A DNA stretch of 64,000 bases from Brevibacterium sanguinis (GCF_003315415.1 NZ_QNSB01000009.1:1-64000), one strand, 5' to 3'. Numbered from the stretch's first letter, positions 25,273 through 35,358 are shown. Numbers and translations are program-made. The notes: generated by a model not told the origin, from the sequence alone.

Positions 25273-25328
25273 GACGGCTTCCCTTCGGAGTGGACGGAGA
25301 ACACCCGCTGGCATTCCTTGACTCCTCT

Positions 25329-25354
25329 GTGTCGGCGACCGCGGAAGTCTTACC
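25329..25354 (-). promoter_or_regulatory. Predicted ECF sigma promoter for the DoxX-like gene
   Basis: Read leftward, GGTAAGAC is followed after 12 bases by CGACAC. The same two elements appear in front of the sigma gene. The promoter lies about 57-82 bases upstream of the DoxX-like start. Confidence 0.55.
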
Positions 25355-25409
25355 CGCACCGGCGGACCGTGGCCGATCCGTGACCTGCGCACCTGCGACA
25401 CGCGACGGA

Positions 25410-25436
25410 GGTAAGACGCGTACTGTTCGACGACAC
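25410..25436 (+). promoter_or_regulatory. Predicted ECF sigma autoregulatory promoter
   Basis: GGTAAGAC is followed after 13 bases by CGACAC, matching the leftward copy. Transcription would start near 25442, which excludes the ATG at 25439 and supports the ATG at 25481 as the sigma start. Confidence 0.55.
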
Positions 25437-25480
25437 CAATGGACCATGACACCTCCACGCCGGCACCGGACGGTGAGACA

Positions 25481-26134
25481 ATGACGATCGTGGACAGCAT
25501 GTCGACCGACCTCAGCGGTGTCGTCAGTGACGACGATTGGTACCGCCGTCTCGGTGAGCCCGATCCCGCGGGCACCGCGGCGCAGCGGACCCTGCTCGAC
25601 CTGCTGTTGCGCGCGACCCGCACCCAGGTCTGGCGGTTGCGGCACCAGCTGCCGGGAGCTGGTGCGGCGGATCTCGAGGACCTCGCCCAGCAGGCGGCCG
25701 ACGACGCCCTGCTCGCTGTGATGCGCAAACTCGACTCGTTCGAGGGCCGCAGCCGCTTCAGCACCTGGGTGTACAAGTTCGGGGTTCTCCACGCGGGCGT
25801 CGCCGTGCGCCGGCAGGCGTGGCGACACCGCGAGGTCCTGCTGTTCGACGATCTTCCGGTCGTCGACCACCATCCCGGCCCCAGCGAGGTCGCCGAAGGC
25901 GGCGATCTGGTCCGAGCGGCGCGGGAGGCGATGACATCGGCCCTCACCGCGCGTCAGCGCCAGATCATGCTCGCCCTGCTCGTCGACCAGGTGCCCATCG
26001 ACGTCCTCGCCGAACGACTGGGCACCACGCGCAACACGCTGTACAAGACGGTCCACGATGCCCGCGTTCGGCTGCGCGCGGCACTGCAGGCGTCGGGACA
26101 CCTCGAGCCGCCCACAGGCAGGAGATCGTCATGA
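25481..26134 (+). CDS. ECF-type RNA polymerase sigma factor
   Basis: This 217-residue protein has sigma region 2 (about residues 45-110, with FSTWVYKFGVLHAGVAVRR) and region 4 (about 150-205, with LTARQRQIMLALLVDQVPIDVLAERLG split across its helices). It lacks regions 1 and 3, as in ECF sigma factors. The in-frame ATG at 25439 was rejected because it lies within the predicted promoter; the ATG at 25481 follows GGTGAG. Its stop overlaps the anti-sigma start (ATGA). Shared promoter elements predict that it drives its own gene and the divergent DoxX-like gene. Confidence 0.88.
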   Translation: MTIVDSMSTDLSGVVSDDDWYRRLGEPDPAGTAAQRTLLDLLLRATRTQVWRLRHQLPGAGAADLEDLAQQAADDALLAVMRKLDSFEGRSRFSTWVYKFGVLHAGVAVRRQAWRHREVLLFDDLPVVDHHPGPSEVAEGGDLVRAAREAMTSALTARQRQIMLALLVDQVPIDVLAERLGTTRNTLYKTVHDARVRLRAALQASGHLEPPTGRRSS

Positions 26135-26358
26135 CCGGCATCCCGAAACGAGCCGAGCTCTCACGCGACACGGTGCTGGGGATGCTCCTCGACACGAGCC
26201 CCTACCTGTCGTGCGACGACTGCTTCGACCGCCTCGACGAGTTCGTCGAACGTCGCCTGACCGAGCCCGACTTCCGTGACGAGCCCATGGAGGTTCACCT
26301 CGCCGGTTGCGAGGCCTGCGCCGAGGAGGCCTGCACCCTGGCCGAGCTGCTGGGCTGA
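26131..26358 (+). CDS. Small zinc-binding anti-sigma factor
   Basis: This 75-residue protein carries the HxxxCxxC zinc anti-sigma motif (His56, Cys60, Cys63 in HLAGCEAC), with another CxxC pair at Cys28 and Cys31. It is overlapped by the sigma gene (ATGA), the classical arrangement. It has no membrane helix, so it is a soluble anti-sigma protein that could sense oxidation by releasing zinc. The gene ends one base from the stop of the convergent oxidoreductase. Its short length is normal for soluble ZAS proteins. Confidence 0.85.
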   Translation: MTGIPKRAELSRDTVLGMLLDTSPYLSCDDCFDRLDEFVERRLTEPDFRDEPMEVHLAGCEACAEEACTLAELLG

Positions 26359-26359
26359 G

Positions 26360-27355
26360 TCACTCCCCCATCGTGAGCACGAGTTTGCCGGTCGTGTGCC
26401 CCTCTTCGCCCACCCGGTGTGCTTCGGCCGCCTCGGCGAGAGGGAAGGTCTGCGCGATGGTGGCCCGCAGCTGACCCGACTCGACGAGATCGGAGATCGC
26501 GAGCATGCTCGCATGATCGGCCTCGACGAGGATGAGTTCGACGCGGATGCCGCGCTCGGTCGCGGCGTCGAAGAGGCCGCGCTTGGGGAACGGCAGGGTC
26601 GAGACCAGCACGCCTCCGTCGCGCAGCGACTTCAGCGACTCCAGCTGGTTCTGTCCCCCGAGGGTGTCGAGGACGACGTCGACGTCCTTGACACCCTCGG
26701 CGACGTCGGTCTCACGGTAGTCGACCACCTCGTCGGCACCGAGGTCGCGCACGAAGTCATGCTTGGGCGCGCTGGCCGTGCCGATGACATACGCACCGCG
26801 GGCCTTGGCGATCTGCACCGCCACATGCCCGACCCCGCCGGCCGCGGCATGGATGAGAACGCGGTCGCCCTCGCCCACCTCGGCGGTGTCGACGAGCGCC
26901 TGCCAGGCCGTCAGCGAGACGAGCGGGAGGGCGCCTGCCTGCACCTCGTCGATGGTCGTCGGCTTCGGGACGAAGGCACGAGTGGGCCCGACGACGAACT
27001 CCGCGTGCGAGCCGACTCCAAAGGGGTACGGGAGCATGCCATAGACTTCGTCGCCGGGCTTGAACAGCGTCACGCCCACCCCCACCTTCTCGACGACACC
27101 GCACACGTCCCACCCGAGGACGAAGGGTGGCGCAGGCAGGAAGCCGGCACCGCCTCGATGCTTCCAATCGGTGGGGTTCACTCCTGCCGCACGCACCCGG
27201 ACGAGGATCTGACCGGGGACCGGCTTGGGTATCGGGAGTTCGATCTCGTGGAGGACCTCGGGCCCGCCGAGGTGGTCCTGGCTGATCGCTCGCATCGTCG
27301 GCTCCGCCTCAGCTGTGTCGATCGACGGGTTCGTGGCCTTCTTCGCATCGCTCAT
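26360..27355 (-). CDS. MDR-family NADP-dependent alcohol dehydrogenase / quinone oxidoreductase
   Basis: This 331-residue medium-chain oxidoreductase has an N-terminal GroES-like domain (VRAAGVNPTDWKHRGG) and a nucleotide-binding domain with AAAGGVGHVAVQIAKARGA. The zinc-ligand pattern of classical alcohol dehydrogenases is missing, so it fits the zinc-independent quinone-reductase group. The start is placed at MSDAKKAT, because the sequence upstream does not resemble the family. Such enzymes reduce quinones or enones and often respond to oxidative stress, in keeping with the neighbouring sigma/DoxX pair, although it is transcribed toward them from its own promoter. Confidence 0.88.
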   Translation of the reverse strand: MSDAKKATNPSIDTAEAEPTMRAISQDHLGGPEVLHEIELPIPKPVPGQILVRVRAAGVNPTDWKHRGGAGFLPAPPFVLGWDVCGVVEKVGVGVTLFKPGDEVYGMLPYPFGVGSHAEFVVGPTRAFVPKPTTIDEVQAGALPLVSLTAWQALVDTAEVGEGDRVLIHAAAGGVGHVAVQIAKARGAYVIGTASAPKHDFVRDLGADEVVDYRETDVAEGVKDVDVVLDTLGGQNQLESLKSLRDGGVLVSTLPFPKRGLFDAATERGIRVELILVEADHASMLAISDLVESGQLRATIAQTFPLAEAAEAHRVGEEGHTTGKLVLTMGE

Positions 27356-27727
27356 GGATCCATCCTTTCGCGTATCGGTGCCGGACTCCAGTGTCGCAGG
27401 TGCCTCGCCTGCAGCGCATGTCCTCATGCGATTCGCTCGTCGTGCCCCGACCGAGCAGGCCCACCGAATCTGCGGCGGTTTGCTCGAGCCCATAGTGGTG
27501 GATCTCAGGAAAGTTCAAGCGGAACAGCCAGGAAGGTCGTCGGCGAGACTGCCGAATCCACGAACGGCAATCCGGAAATGTCAATTGGTGGCAATCGAAC
27601 TGTGAGACGTGATGCGCTTCTTCTGAAATCGGAATAGATTCGATCTGTAGACATGACGAGTGCAGGTCAATCGACCTCAGCCGTTTCGAACTCAGATTGC
27701 GACCAACCGGCCCAGAGGACACATACT
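27356..27727. other. Intergenic region between divergent oxidoreductase and amidohydrolase genes
   Basis: I see no gene in these 372 bases. Base composition drops towards 50% G+C at the right end, where the peptide-use locus starts. No strong palindrome was found. AGAGGA near 27716 is the ribosome site for the amidohydrolase. Confidence 0.4.
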
Positions 27728-29245
27728 ATGCCAATCGCCCGCACGCCTCAGACCTCTGCCTCAGATCGCTCCACCGGAAGTGGTCCATTTCGCAAACTCG
27801 TATTGCGTAACGTCACGGTGATCGACGGCACCGGTGCGGCTCCATTCGGACCAGCCGATGTCGTGGTCGAGGGCGAACGAATTACAGGTATCTGGGAAAC
27901 TACCGGGACGAACTCGATGCGCGATCGTCCAAGCGCCGAAAGAGCGGAAGAGCTCGACCTCCGCGATCATTTCCTTCTTCCCGGCTTCATCGATTCCCAC
28001 GCGCACATCGGCACTCCCGACCAGGCACCCAGTTCCGACTACGTCTACCGGCTCTGGCTCGCACACGGAGTGACAACTGTGCGGGAGCTCGGTGCGTTCA
28101 ACGGACTGGACTGGACGCTCAACGAAGCTCGCCGAGCTGCGGCTCAGGAGATCGTTGCACCTAAGATTCACGTCTATCCAGCGTTAATTGCCGGAATGTT
28201 GACTCCCACATCTCCGACGTCAGGCGACGAATCGATGGCTTGGGTGCGCGAGGTGGCCGCTCGGGGCGCGAAGGGAGTGAAGTTCTTCGGCACCTCCCCC
28301 AACGTCTTTGAATCCGCAGTCAACGAAGCATCTCGGCTGGGACTCGGCTCTGCCTGCCATCACGACCAGCGTCGCGCCGCTCAGGTCAATGCCCTCACCT
28401 CAGCGAGGTGGGGTCTGGGCAGCATCGAGCACTGGTACGGGATTCCCGAAGCGATGTTCCGCGATCGAACCGTCCAACACGTTCCAAGCTCCTACAATCA
28501 CAACAGTGAACCCGAGCGGTTCAGTCAGGGAGCGCAGCTTTGGTTACAGACAGCGGAGCGCGGAAATGCTGCCTGGCAGGAGACTCTGGAGGAACTATGT
28601 GAACTCGGGACAACGCTGAGTCCGACATTCAATATTTATATCGGGTCCCGAGACGCTGCCCGGGTGCGAACTTCCGAATGGCACGAAAAGTACACTTCAC
28701 CAACCCTTTGGCAGTTCTTTCAGCCGTCGCCCGAAAAGCACGGGTCCTATATGGGAGATTGGACGACCGACGACGAGATCGCTTGGCGGCATGCCTATGT
28801 GAAGTGGATGTCCTTCGTCAACGACTTCAAGAACCTCGGTGGCAGGGTGACCGCAGGGTCGGATTCAGGCTTCATCTACAAGGTCTACGGCTTCGGGTTC
28901 ATCGAGGAGCTCGAACTCCTCCAAGAGGCGGGATTCCATCCCCTCGAGGTGATTCGGGCGGCGACGCTGCACGGTGCCGAACTGCTCGGTATCGATTCAG
29001 AAGTGGGTTCGATTGAAGTCGGCAAGGTTGCAGACCTCGTCGTCGCTTCGGAGAACCCGGTGGGTAACTTCAAGGTCCTCTACGGAAACGGACATCTGCG
29101 TTCCTCTGATAACGGGGTAGGCAGAGTCAGCGGAGTCAGATTCACGATGCGAAGCGGCGTCCTCTACGATGCCGCCGAACTACGTGCCGACATTGCGGCG
29201 ATGGTGGCGGAGGAGAAAGCCGCGCAATCCCAGCGTACGACCTGA
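27728..29245 (+). CDS. Amidohydrolase family protein (imidazolonepropionase-like fold)
   Basis: This 505-residue hydrolase has an N-terminal composite beta domain (LVLRNVTVIDGTG), the metal motif DSHAHIG, a central lysine region (GAKGVKFFG), SACHHD and SIEHWYG with further ligands, and GSDSGF with the catalytic aspartate. The C-terminus returns to the beta domain (VGSIEVGKVADLVV). Such enzymes cleave cyclic or peptide amides, including prolidase-type activity. The ATG at 27728 is chosen over one at 27653 because only it has an AGAGGA site. It converges with the DUF885 gene and may help use imported peptides. Its G+C is visibly lower than the window average. Confidence 0.85.
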   Translation: MPIARTPQTSASDRSTGSGPFRKLVLRNVTVIDGTGAAPFGPADVVVEGERITGIWETTGTNSMRDRPSAERAEELDLRDHFLLPGFIDSHAHIGTPDQAPSSDYVYRLWLAHGVTTVRELGAFNGLDWTLNEARRAAAQEIVAPKIHVYPALIAGMLTPTSPTSGDESMAWVREVAARGAKGVKFFGTSPNVFESAVNEASRLGLGSACHHDQRRAAQVNALTSARWGLGSIEHWYGIPEAMFRDRTVQHVPSSYNHNSEPERFSQGAQLWLQTAERGNAAWQETLEELCELGTTLSPTFNIYIGSRDAARVRTSEWHEKYTSPTLWQFFQPSPEKHGSYMGDWTTDDEIAWRHAYVKWMSFVNDFKNLGGRVTAGSDSGFIYKVYGFGFIEELELLQEAGFHPLEVIRAATLHGAELLGIDSEVGSIEVGKVADLVVASENPVGNFKVLYGNGHLRSSDNGVGRVSGVRFTMRSGVLYDAAELRADIAAMVAEEKAAQSQRTT

Positions 29246-29297
29246 GCCCCGGTTTCGCGTCTTACGCATTCACCTGCGCAATCAGGAGCTGCGCGAT

Positions 29298-31022
29298 TCA
29301 GGCCGCAGCGGCAATGTATCTGCGCACCTGTGCCTCCAGGACGGTCAGGGGCACGCTGCCAAGGCCGAGTATCGTGTCGTGGAAGTCCCGGATGTTGAAG
29401 TCCTCCTCCAGTGCCTCTTCGGCTTCACGGCGGAGCCGCTGGATCGTCAGGAGTCCAAGGTAATAGGCAGTTGCCTGTCCCGGCCAGGAAATGTACCGGT
29501 CGATCTCGGTGACAATCTCGTGTTCGGCGATGGCAGTGTTCTCTCGAAGGAAATCCTGTGCTTGCTGTCGAGACCAGCCAAAGACGTGCATTCCCGGGTC
29601 GACGACCAACCTCACTGCGCGCCACATCTGGAATGACAACATACCAATCCGCTCGTAAGGAGTCTCGTAGATTCCCATCTCGTCGCCCAATCGCTCCGTG
29701 TACAGACCCCATCCCTCGCCGAACGCCGAAATATAGAGCCTTCGGAAATCGGGAAGATCAAGTTCCTCAGCGAGGGATATCTGGAAGGAATGCCCGGGAG
29801 CGGACTCGTGCAGCGTCAGTGCTGGCAGGGAGTAGAGCGGTCGAGCCGGGAGATTGTAGGTATTGAGAAGGTATCGATCAGGAGCTCCCCGACCAAATGT
29901 ATCGAAGGGGGCAATCTCGGAAGGAGTCTCCATGACGGCGAATCGCTGTTCTGGCAGCTTCCCGAAGTACTGGTGGATGACACGATCAAACGCCTTGCAG
30001 GTGTAAGCCGCTTCAGCCAGAAGTTGCCTCGGAGTCATTGCATAGAACCGGGGTTCAGTGCGCATGAAGTGGAAGAGACCGTCGAGATCATCGGCGAAGC
30101 CGACCTCCGCGGCGGTCTCCTCAAGCTCGACCCTGATCTTCCTCACTTCCGTCATCCCGAGGTCAAAGATCTCCTGTGGGTCCAATTCTGTCGTCGAATA
30201 CTCTCGGACCTGCGAGCAGTAGAAGTCCAGCCCGTCGGGCTGATCAGCCGCTGCGATCGATTCCGGCAGTTCCGGCAAGTACTCCGTGACGAGGAATCGG
30301 TGCAGCTTCCCGTATGCCGGCACGACCTCGGAGGTCAACACTTCAAGCGCCTCGGCCTGCAGTGAATCCCGTTCTGCTTCCCTACCTGACCATCGGATGC
30401 GATCGAACGGGCCGAAAAAGGGCAGGCTTCGGACGTCGGAGACCTCCGCCACGCTCCGCACTGGCTCTTCGCGACCGAGCATGCACACCCGCGCTGGCCC
30501 GAATCCTCTCGCGACTCCATCCCTCATGTTTGAAATCTGTTGCTCGAAGTAGCGGGGGATGTCGCGGAGCAGGCCAAGGTATGCCCGCGCGCTTTCCTCA
30601 TCGCCGAGCACGAGTCGGTAAGCGTCGAAGGCAAGTGTCCGCCAGAATGCCGAATCTGCGGTCGCTGGCCTTTCCCACATCCTGTGTTCTTGGGCCTCAA
30701 GAAGCGAGTTCAGTTGCTGGGAGTAGACGTCAAGATCGAGGGCCTCATCGTCGTTCAGCAGGGCCCGGTCGATGGAATCGATTGCCTGCCGAACCTCTCG
30801 CCACTTGGAGGTTCGCCTCTCCTGCGACGCGGGGCTGATATCTGGAAGAAAGTGCCTGGCAACAGCTTTCTGGGACAGGCTCCCGAATTCAGTCTCCCGC
30901 CACTTCCACTCTGCGTCGATGATCTCATACAGCCGCTGGCCCTCGTTCGTTCGACCTAAGTTCGCGTTGGCCGGTGTATGCTTCCCGATGGTCCCGGTCC
31001 CCGAGCGTCGCTGCTGATTCAT
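29298..31022 (-). CDS. DUF885 family putative zinc metallopeptidase
   Basis: This 574-residue protein is of the DUF885 family, related to M32/M3-like helical zinc peptidases. The HESAPGH sequence (about residue 405) supplies an HExxxGH-type metal site, and FGEGWGLYTE (about 435) supplies the third ligand. There is no signal peptide, so it should work in the cytoplasm. Its start overlaps the stop of the S10 carboxypeptidase gene by four bases (ATGA), and it lies at the end of the peptide-importer operon. I infer that it breaks down imported oligopeptides. Length is usual for the family. Confidence 0.85.
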   Translation of the reverse strand: MNQQRRSGTGTIGKHTPANANLGRTNEGQRLYEIIDAEWKWRETEFGSLSQKAVARHFLPDISPASQERRTSKWREVRQAIDSIDRALLNDDEALDLDVYSQQLNSLLEAQEHRMWERPATADSAFWRTLAFDAYRLVLGDEESARAYLGLLRDIPRYFEQQISNMRDGVARGFGPARVCMLGREEPVRSVAEVSDVRSLPFFGPFDRIRWSGREAERDSLQAEALEVLTSEVVPAYGKLHRFLVTEYLPELPESIAAADQPDGLDFYCSQVREYSTTELDPQEIFDLGMTEVRKIRVELEETAAEVGFADDLDGLFHFMRTEPRFYAMTPRQLLAEAAYTCKAFDRVIHQYFGKLPEQRFAVMETPSEIAPFDTFGRGAPDRYLLNTYNLPARPLYSLPALTLHESAPGHSFQISLAEELDLPDFRRLYISAFGEGWGLYTERLGDEMGIYETPYERIGMLSFQMWRAVRLVVDPGMHVFGWSRQQAQDFLRENTAIAEHEIVTEIDRYISWPGQATAYYLGLLTIQRLRREAEEALEEDFNIRDFHDTILGLGSVPLTVLEAQVRRYIAAAA

Positions 31023-32551
31023 TGCACACCTGCTTTTGGTTGGTTGGATTCAGGTCGCGGAGCCGACTGCATGCCCCAATGCACGAATGCGGCAATGTCG
31101 GCCAGTTGGTCGATCCGCACTTTCTGATTGACATACATCATGTGGCCGGCCGGATAGTAGCGTCGGACGATGTTCTCCTGACCTGCAGGCGAGATTCTTA
31201 GGTGGGCAAGTACATGTTCAGAAGCTGCGAACGGTGTGGCCGAATCGTGATATCCGAAGGCCACATAGACCTTGAGGTCTGGGTTCATTCGCATGGCAAA
31301 GGCGAGGTCGTCCGCTGTGTTAACTGAGGAGTTCTCGAACTCCTTGTACGACCATGGATGCACACGAGAAGTCAGCACCTCGTAGGTGAGATCGGATTCG
31401 TAGCCGAGTTCGGCACGCAGCAGATGATTGATCCCAACGGTGTATGGGTACTGAATGATCGGGTATGAAGGATCGTCGCCAAGGACCTCCCCATTAGTCT
31501 TGCCAGGGTGGGCTGTGAAGCGAGAGTCAAGTCGGCCAATTCGAAGCCCCCGGTTCCGCAGCAGTTGAGTGAAGAATGTGAACTCGTCGATCCGTAGGTC
31601 AGCGAGACGAACGAACTCCTCGTCGAGCCCGATGAGCCCAGACAATCGAGAACCGATGCGGTTCCGATCCTCTGCGCCGAGGCGACTTCCGCGCTCGAGC
31701 GCACGACTGTAGTCTCCATACGCGAACTCGGTTGCTTCGGCGACAACGTCTTCAAGTCCCCGACCGGGGTGCTTCCCGTGGTAGTGCGCGACCGCGGCGA
31801 AGGTTGGAAGGTAGTGGAGATACGGAGCCTCGTTGCCCTCGTTGAAATCGATCGTTCCGAAGTCGAGGACAGCGGAGATGAGGATGATCCCGTTGAAGGC
31901 GATGCCGTGGCGTCGGGCGAGATGACCGGCTAGTGCCGCCGCTCGCGTCGTCCCGTACGATTCCCCGGCGAGGAACTTCGGCGCCAGCCAGCGGTTGTTC
32001 CTGCACAGCCACTGGCGGATAGCCTCGCCTACGATATCCCGGTCACCGGTGAAGCCGTGGAACTCCTCCGGCTTCTCCCCCTCGACTGTACGGGAGAATC
32101 CGGTCGTCACCGGATCGATGAACACGAGGTCAGCATAGGCCAGCGAGGTTTCGAGATTGTCGGTCAGGCCGTAGGGCGGGGGCGTGCGGTCGTCGATGTC
32201 GTTGGCTACGACCCGGCGCGGTCCGAACAGACCGATGTGCAGCCACGCCGAGGAGGAGCCGGGTCCGCCGTTGAACACGAAGATGACTGGGCGAATATCC
32301 GCCCCCGGCTTCTCGATCGCCATGTACGAGGTCATGAAGACCTGGGCCTTGGGCCTCAGTCCTTCGAAAACCCCGTCCTCGAGCATCTCCTCGCCGATGA
32401 CCATTCGTCCGGTCTCGGCGCGGTACCGCAGGACGTCATCGCCGATGAGAAGTTCATGCTCGGTGGTGACGAAGTCGTCCTTCGGCTCTCGCCTCTGCCT
32501 CGCAGTGGTCGGAGTCTCCTGCGGCTGGGCCGTCGTCTGCGCCTCTGTCAT
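31019..32551 (-). CDS. S10-family serine carboxypeptidase-like protein, cytoplasmic
   Basis: This 510-residue protein has the complete alpha/beta-hydrolase triad of S10 carboxypeptidases: oxyanion segment FNGGPGSSSAW, nucleophile serine in GESYG (about residue 197), aspartate in GYHDSATP and histidine in AGHMMY near the C-terminus. S10 enzymes of eukaryotes are vacuolar or secreted; this one starts with a polar, Thr/Gln/Pro-rich leader and no signal peptide, so it appears cytoplasmic. It follows the Opp transport genes after 136 bases and is coupled to the DUF885 peptidase. Exopeptidase action on imported peptides is the likely role. Confidence 0.88.
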   Translation of the reverse strand: MTEAQTTAQPQETPTTARQRREPKDDFVTTEHELLIGDDVLRYRAETGRMVIGEEMLEDGVFEGLRPKAQVFMTSYMAIEKPGADIRPVIFVFNGGPGSSSAWLHIGLFGPRRVVANDIDDRTPPPYGLTDNLETSLAYADLVFIDPVTTGFSRTVEGEKPEEFHGFTGDRDIVGEAIRQWLCRNNRWLAPKFLAGESYGTTRAAALAGHLARRHGIAFNGIILISAVLDFGTIDFNEGNEAPYLHYLPTFAAVAHYHGKHPGRGLEDVVAEATEFAYGDYSRALERGSRLGAEDRNRIGSRLSGLIGLDEEFVRLADLRIDEFTFFTQLLRNRGLRIGRLDSRFTAHPGKTNGEVLGDDPSYPIIQYPYTVGINHLLRAELGYESDLTYEVLTSRVHPWSYKEFENSSVNTADDLAFAMRMNPDLKVYVAFGYHDSATPFAASEHVLAHLRISPAGQENIVRRYYPAGHMMYVNQKVRIDQLADIAAFVHWGMQSAPRPESNQPKAGVQ

Positions 32552-32687
32552 GGAAGTTCCGCTGTGTCCTTTCCTTCGGCGTCGAGTCCGCTCGTCGCGA
32601 TCCGACGTCCATCGTGATTGATGTGTGGATTGTCATCGTCGGTGCCAGGGGCCGGCTTCGCCATCGCCGACCGGCACTGAGGGGCGC

Positions 32688-33503
32688 TCAGCCGTGGCCG
32701 CGGGCGGTTTCCCAGTCGGGGTTGATAGTCGGCACTGCGGCCAGCAGCGACCGGGTGTACTCGTGCCGGGGTTCGTCGAAGATCTGGTCCCGCGGTCCCT
32801 GTTCGACGATCTCACCGGTCTTCATCACCGCCACCCGGTGGGCGATCTGCCGAACGACGGCGAGGTCGTGGGCAATGAAGATGTAGGAAATGTCGCGCTC
32901 ACGCTGCAGATCGACGAGGAGGTCGAGGACCTGAGCCTGCACCGAGACGTCGAGAGCAGAGACTGCTTCGTCGCAGATGACCAATTTCGGATCGACGACG
33001 AGGGCTCTGGCGATGCCGATGCGCTGGGCCTGTCCCCCGGAGAACTGCCGCGGATACCTGCCCGAGTGGTTCGGGTTGAGCCCCACCCGCTCCATCGCCG
33101 CCCGCACAAGGCTCCGGTAGCCGCCGGAGACCCTGCGCTTCTGATAGCGCAACGGTGCCGACACCACCTCTTCGACAGTGTGCCGCGGGTTGAGCGAGGA
33201 ATAAGGATCCTGAAACACCATCTGGACACCGCTGCGAAAGCCGCGCAGATCCTGACCCGAGGTTGAGGTGATGTCTTGGCCGTCGAATTCGATCGTGCCC
33301 GAGGTCGGATCGATGAGCCTGGCCAACATCCGGGCCGTCGTCGACTTCCCGGATCCGGATTCGCCGACGATCCCCAGGGTCTCGCGGCGATTGACGCTGA
33401 AGGACACGTCGCTCACTGCAGTGAACAGCGACCTCCGTGACGTCCTGAACACCTTCTCCAGGCGCGTAGCGCGCAACAGCGGTGTCGGTTGCGATTCTCT
33501 CAT
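32688..33503 (-). CDS. Oligopeptide/dipeptide ABC importer ATPase, OppF/DppF type
   Basis: This 271-residue ATPase has Walker [10 protein letters not shown], signature [15 protein letters not shown] and Walker [13 protein letters not shown], with the switch histidine in IFIAHDLA. Unlike usual OppF proteins it lacks a long C-terminal oligopeptide-transporter extension with cysteines for an iron-sulfur cluster; it stops soon after [10 protein letters not shown]. It overlaps the OppD-like gene by four bases. The pair would drive the heterodimeric permease encoded just upstream. Confidence 0.92.
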   Translation of the reverse strand: MRESQPTPLLRATRLEKVFRTSRRSLFTAVSDVSFSVNRRETLGIVGESGSGKSTTARMLARLIDPTSGTIEFDGQDITSTSGQDLRGFRSGVQMVFQDPYSSLNPRHTVEEVVSAPLRYQKRRVSGGYRSLVRAAMERVGLNPNHSGRYPRQFSGGQAQRIGIARALVVDPKLVICDEAVSALDVSVQAQVLDLLVDLQRERDISYIFIAHDLAVVRQIAHRVAVMKTGEIVEQGPRDQIFDEPRHEYTRSLLAAVPTINPDWETARGHG

Positions 33504-34366
33504 CGAGTGGTCTCCTTCTCACCGGCGCCGGGCGCGCCGGGGCTCTCGGGCTGGAGTATCGGTTCGGGCAGGTCGACGACGTCGTCGAGACGAGGTGTGG
33601 CATCGAGCAGTCGCAGAGTGTATGGATCCTTTGGAGTTGCGAAGATCTGCTCGGCAGTCCCTTGCTCGACGCTCAAGCCCGACCGCATGACCGTGATGTG
33701 ATCCGAGATCTGGCTGACCACCGCGAGGTCATGGGTAATGAAGAGCATCGCCGCCCGAGTGGCGGCCTGGACCTCGGCGAGCAGGTCGAGGATCTGGGCC
33801 TGCACGGTGACATCGAGGGCCGTGGTCGGTTCGTCGGCGATGATGACGTCAGGTTCGCACACCAGCGCCATGGCGATCATTACCCGTTGTCGCATTCCTC
33901 CGGAGAACTGGTGGGGGTAATGGCCGACTCGGTTCGCGGCGTCGGGTATGCGGACCCTGTCCATCGCATCGACAGCCTTCCTCACCGCCTCACTCTTGGT
34001 CCCACCCTTGTGGGCGCGGTAGGCCTCGGCGATCTGGAAGCCCACCGAATAGTAGGGATTGAGGGAGGACAGGGGATCCTGAAAGATCATCGAGATCCTG
34101 TTCCCGCGCACCTTACGAAGCACGGCATCGGATTTCGAGAGCAGCTCCTCGCCGTCGAATGACACCGACCCGGTCACCTTCGCCTCCCTCGGCAGCAGGC
34201 CCATGATCGCCAAGGACGTCATCGACTTGCCTGAACCTGATTCACCCACCAGACCCATGGTCTGGCCCCGGTCGATATTGAACGAGACCCCGTCGACGAC
34301 GACGCCGGTAGGGAAGCCGATGCGCAGATCCGACACCGACAGCACCGCTGAGGATTGCGCACTCAT
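33500..34366 (-). CDS. Oligopeptide/dipeptide ABC importer ATPase, OppD/DppD type
   Basis: This 288-residue ATPase carries Walker [10 protein letters not shown], signature FSGGMRQRV and Walker [13 protein letters not shown]. The region [14 protein letters not shown] is the start of the peptide-transporter C-terminal extension, which is short here. Four-base overlaps with both neighbours (ATGA) show that the operon is translationally coupled. Together with the OppF-like subunit it energises the two permeases. Confidence 0.92.
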   Translation of the reverse strand: MSAQSSAVLSVSDLRIGFPTGVVVDGVSFNIDRGQTMGLVGESGSGKSMTSLAIMGLLPREAKVTGSVSFDGEELLSKSDAVLRKVRGNRISMIFQDPLSSLNPYYSVGFQIAEAYRAHKGGTKSEAVRKAVDAMDRVRIPDAANRVGHYPHQFSGGMRQRVMIAMALVCEPDVIIADEPTTALDVTVQAQILDLLAEVQAATRAAMLFITHDLAVVSQISDHITVMRSGLSVEQGTAEQIFATPKDPYTLRLLDATPRLDDVVDLPEPILQPESPGAPGAGEKETTR

Positions 34367-35358
34367 GAACCGCTCACTCTCACTCGGGGGTCGAGGACCC
34401 TGTACAGGAGATCGACGACGATGTTTGCCGCGATCACCGCAAACGCGGCCACCAGGGTCACGCCCATGATGACGGGCTGGTCATTGACCGAGATCGCGTC
34501 GTAGGCGTAGCGGCCGACTCCATTGAGGCCGAAGACAGTCTCGGTGATGAGGGCGCCGCCGAGGAGGGTCGCGAAATCGACCCCGAGGAGAGTTACGACT
34601 GGTGTCAGGGACGGCCGCAGTCCATGCCTGATGAGGATCGCACCGCGGTCGAGGCCCTTCGCCCGAGCTGTGCGCATGAAGTTCTCCCCCATCGTGTCGA
34701 TCATGTTCGTCCTGGTCAGCCGCGCATACATCGAGGCGTACATGAGCGCCAGAACCATCCACGGCATGAGGTAGGCCTGGAACCATTGGACCGGACTGTC
34801 CGAGAACGGCACGGCCGTGGGGAACGGCAGCCACTGGAGCTGGACCACGAGCAGGTACTGGAGGACCAGGGCGACGAAGTAGTTAGGCAGGGAGATGCCT
34901 GCCAGGGCGACCATCATCGCGCCCTTGTCCCACCAGGTGCCCTCCTTCACCGCACTGATGACTCCCGCGGCGATGCCGGTGAGCAGCCAGAGCACGGCAG
35001 CGCCGACGGCGATCGTGACCGACACAGGAAGCCGATCGAGGATCCCCTGTAGGACGTCCTGTCCGGTTTGGAAGGAATAACCGATACAGGGAGCATCGCA
35101 ATGGACCGCCGAGGCGCCCGTTCCGTAGTCACGACCGACGACGATCGCGGCGAGGAATGTGAAGAACTGGGTGAGGAACGGCTCATTGAGCCCGAGCTGA
35201 TCGCGGATCGCATCGATGCGCTCGGGGGTGCAGGTCTGCCCGCAGATGCTGGCTGCGGGATCCGGTGAGAGCTGGAAGAAGATGACGAAGGTGAAGAAGA
35301 TGACGAGGAGCATGATCGCGGCTGCCGCGAGGAGGCGTCTGAGTATATAGAGGATCAC
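34363..35358 (-). CDS. Oligopeptide/dipeptide ABC importer permease, OppB/DppB type
   Basis: This 331-residue permease has six predicted helices and the binding-protein-dependent transport motif near [30 protein letters not shown] (spread over about residues 200-230), which docks the ATPase. A periplasmic-side loop after helix 1 contains a CxxxC pair (ICGQTC) and a later CDAPC, an unusual number of extracellular cysteines. The GTG start overlaps the OppC-like stop (GTGA), and upstream in-frame sequence is the shadow of that gene. Its partner is the OppC-like subunit. Confidence 0.9.
   Translation of the reverse strand: MILYILRRLLAAAAIMLLVIFFTFVIFFQLSPDPAASICGQTCTPERIDAIRDQLGLNEPFLTQFFTFLAAIVVGRDYGTGASAVHCDAPCIGYSFQTGQDVLQGILDRLPVSVTIAVGAAVLWLLTGIAAGVISAVKEGTWWDKGAMMVALAGISLPNYFVALVLQYLLVVQLQWLPFPTAVPFSDSPVQWFQAYLMPWMVLALMYASMYARLTRTNMIDTMGENFMRTARAKGLDRGAILIRHGLRPSLTPVVTLLGVDFATLLGGALITETVFGLNGVGRYAYDAISVNDQPVIMGVTLVAAFAVIAANIVVDLLYRVLDPRVRVSGS

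Noticed and set aside
25439-25480. An earlier ATG for the ECF sigma factor
   Set aside because: It lies three bases after the predicted -10 element, ahead of the expected transcription start, and has no ribosome site.
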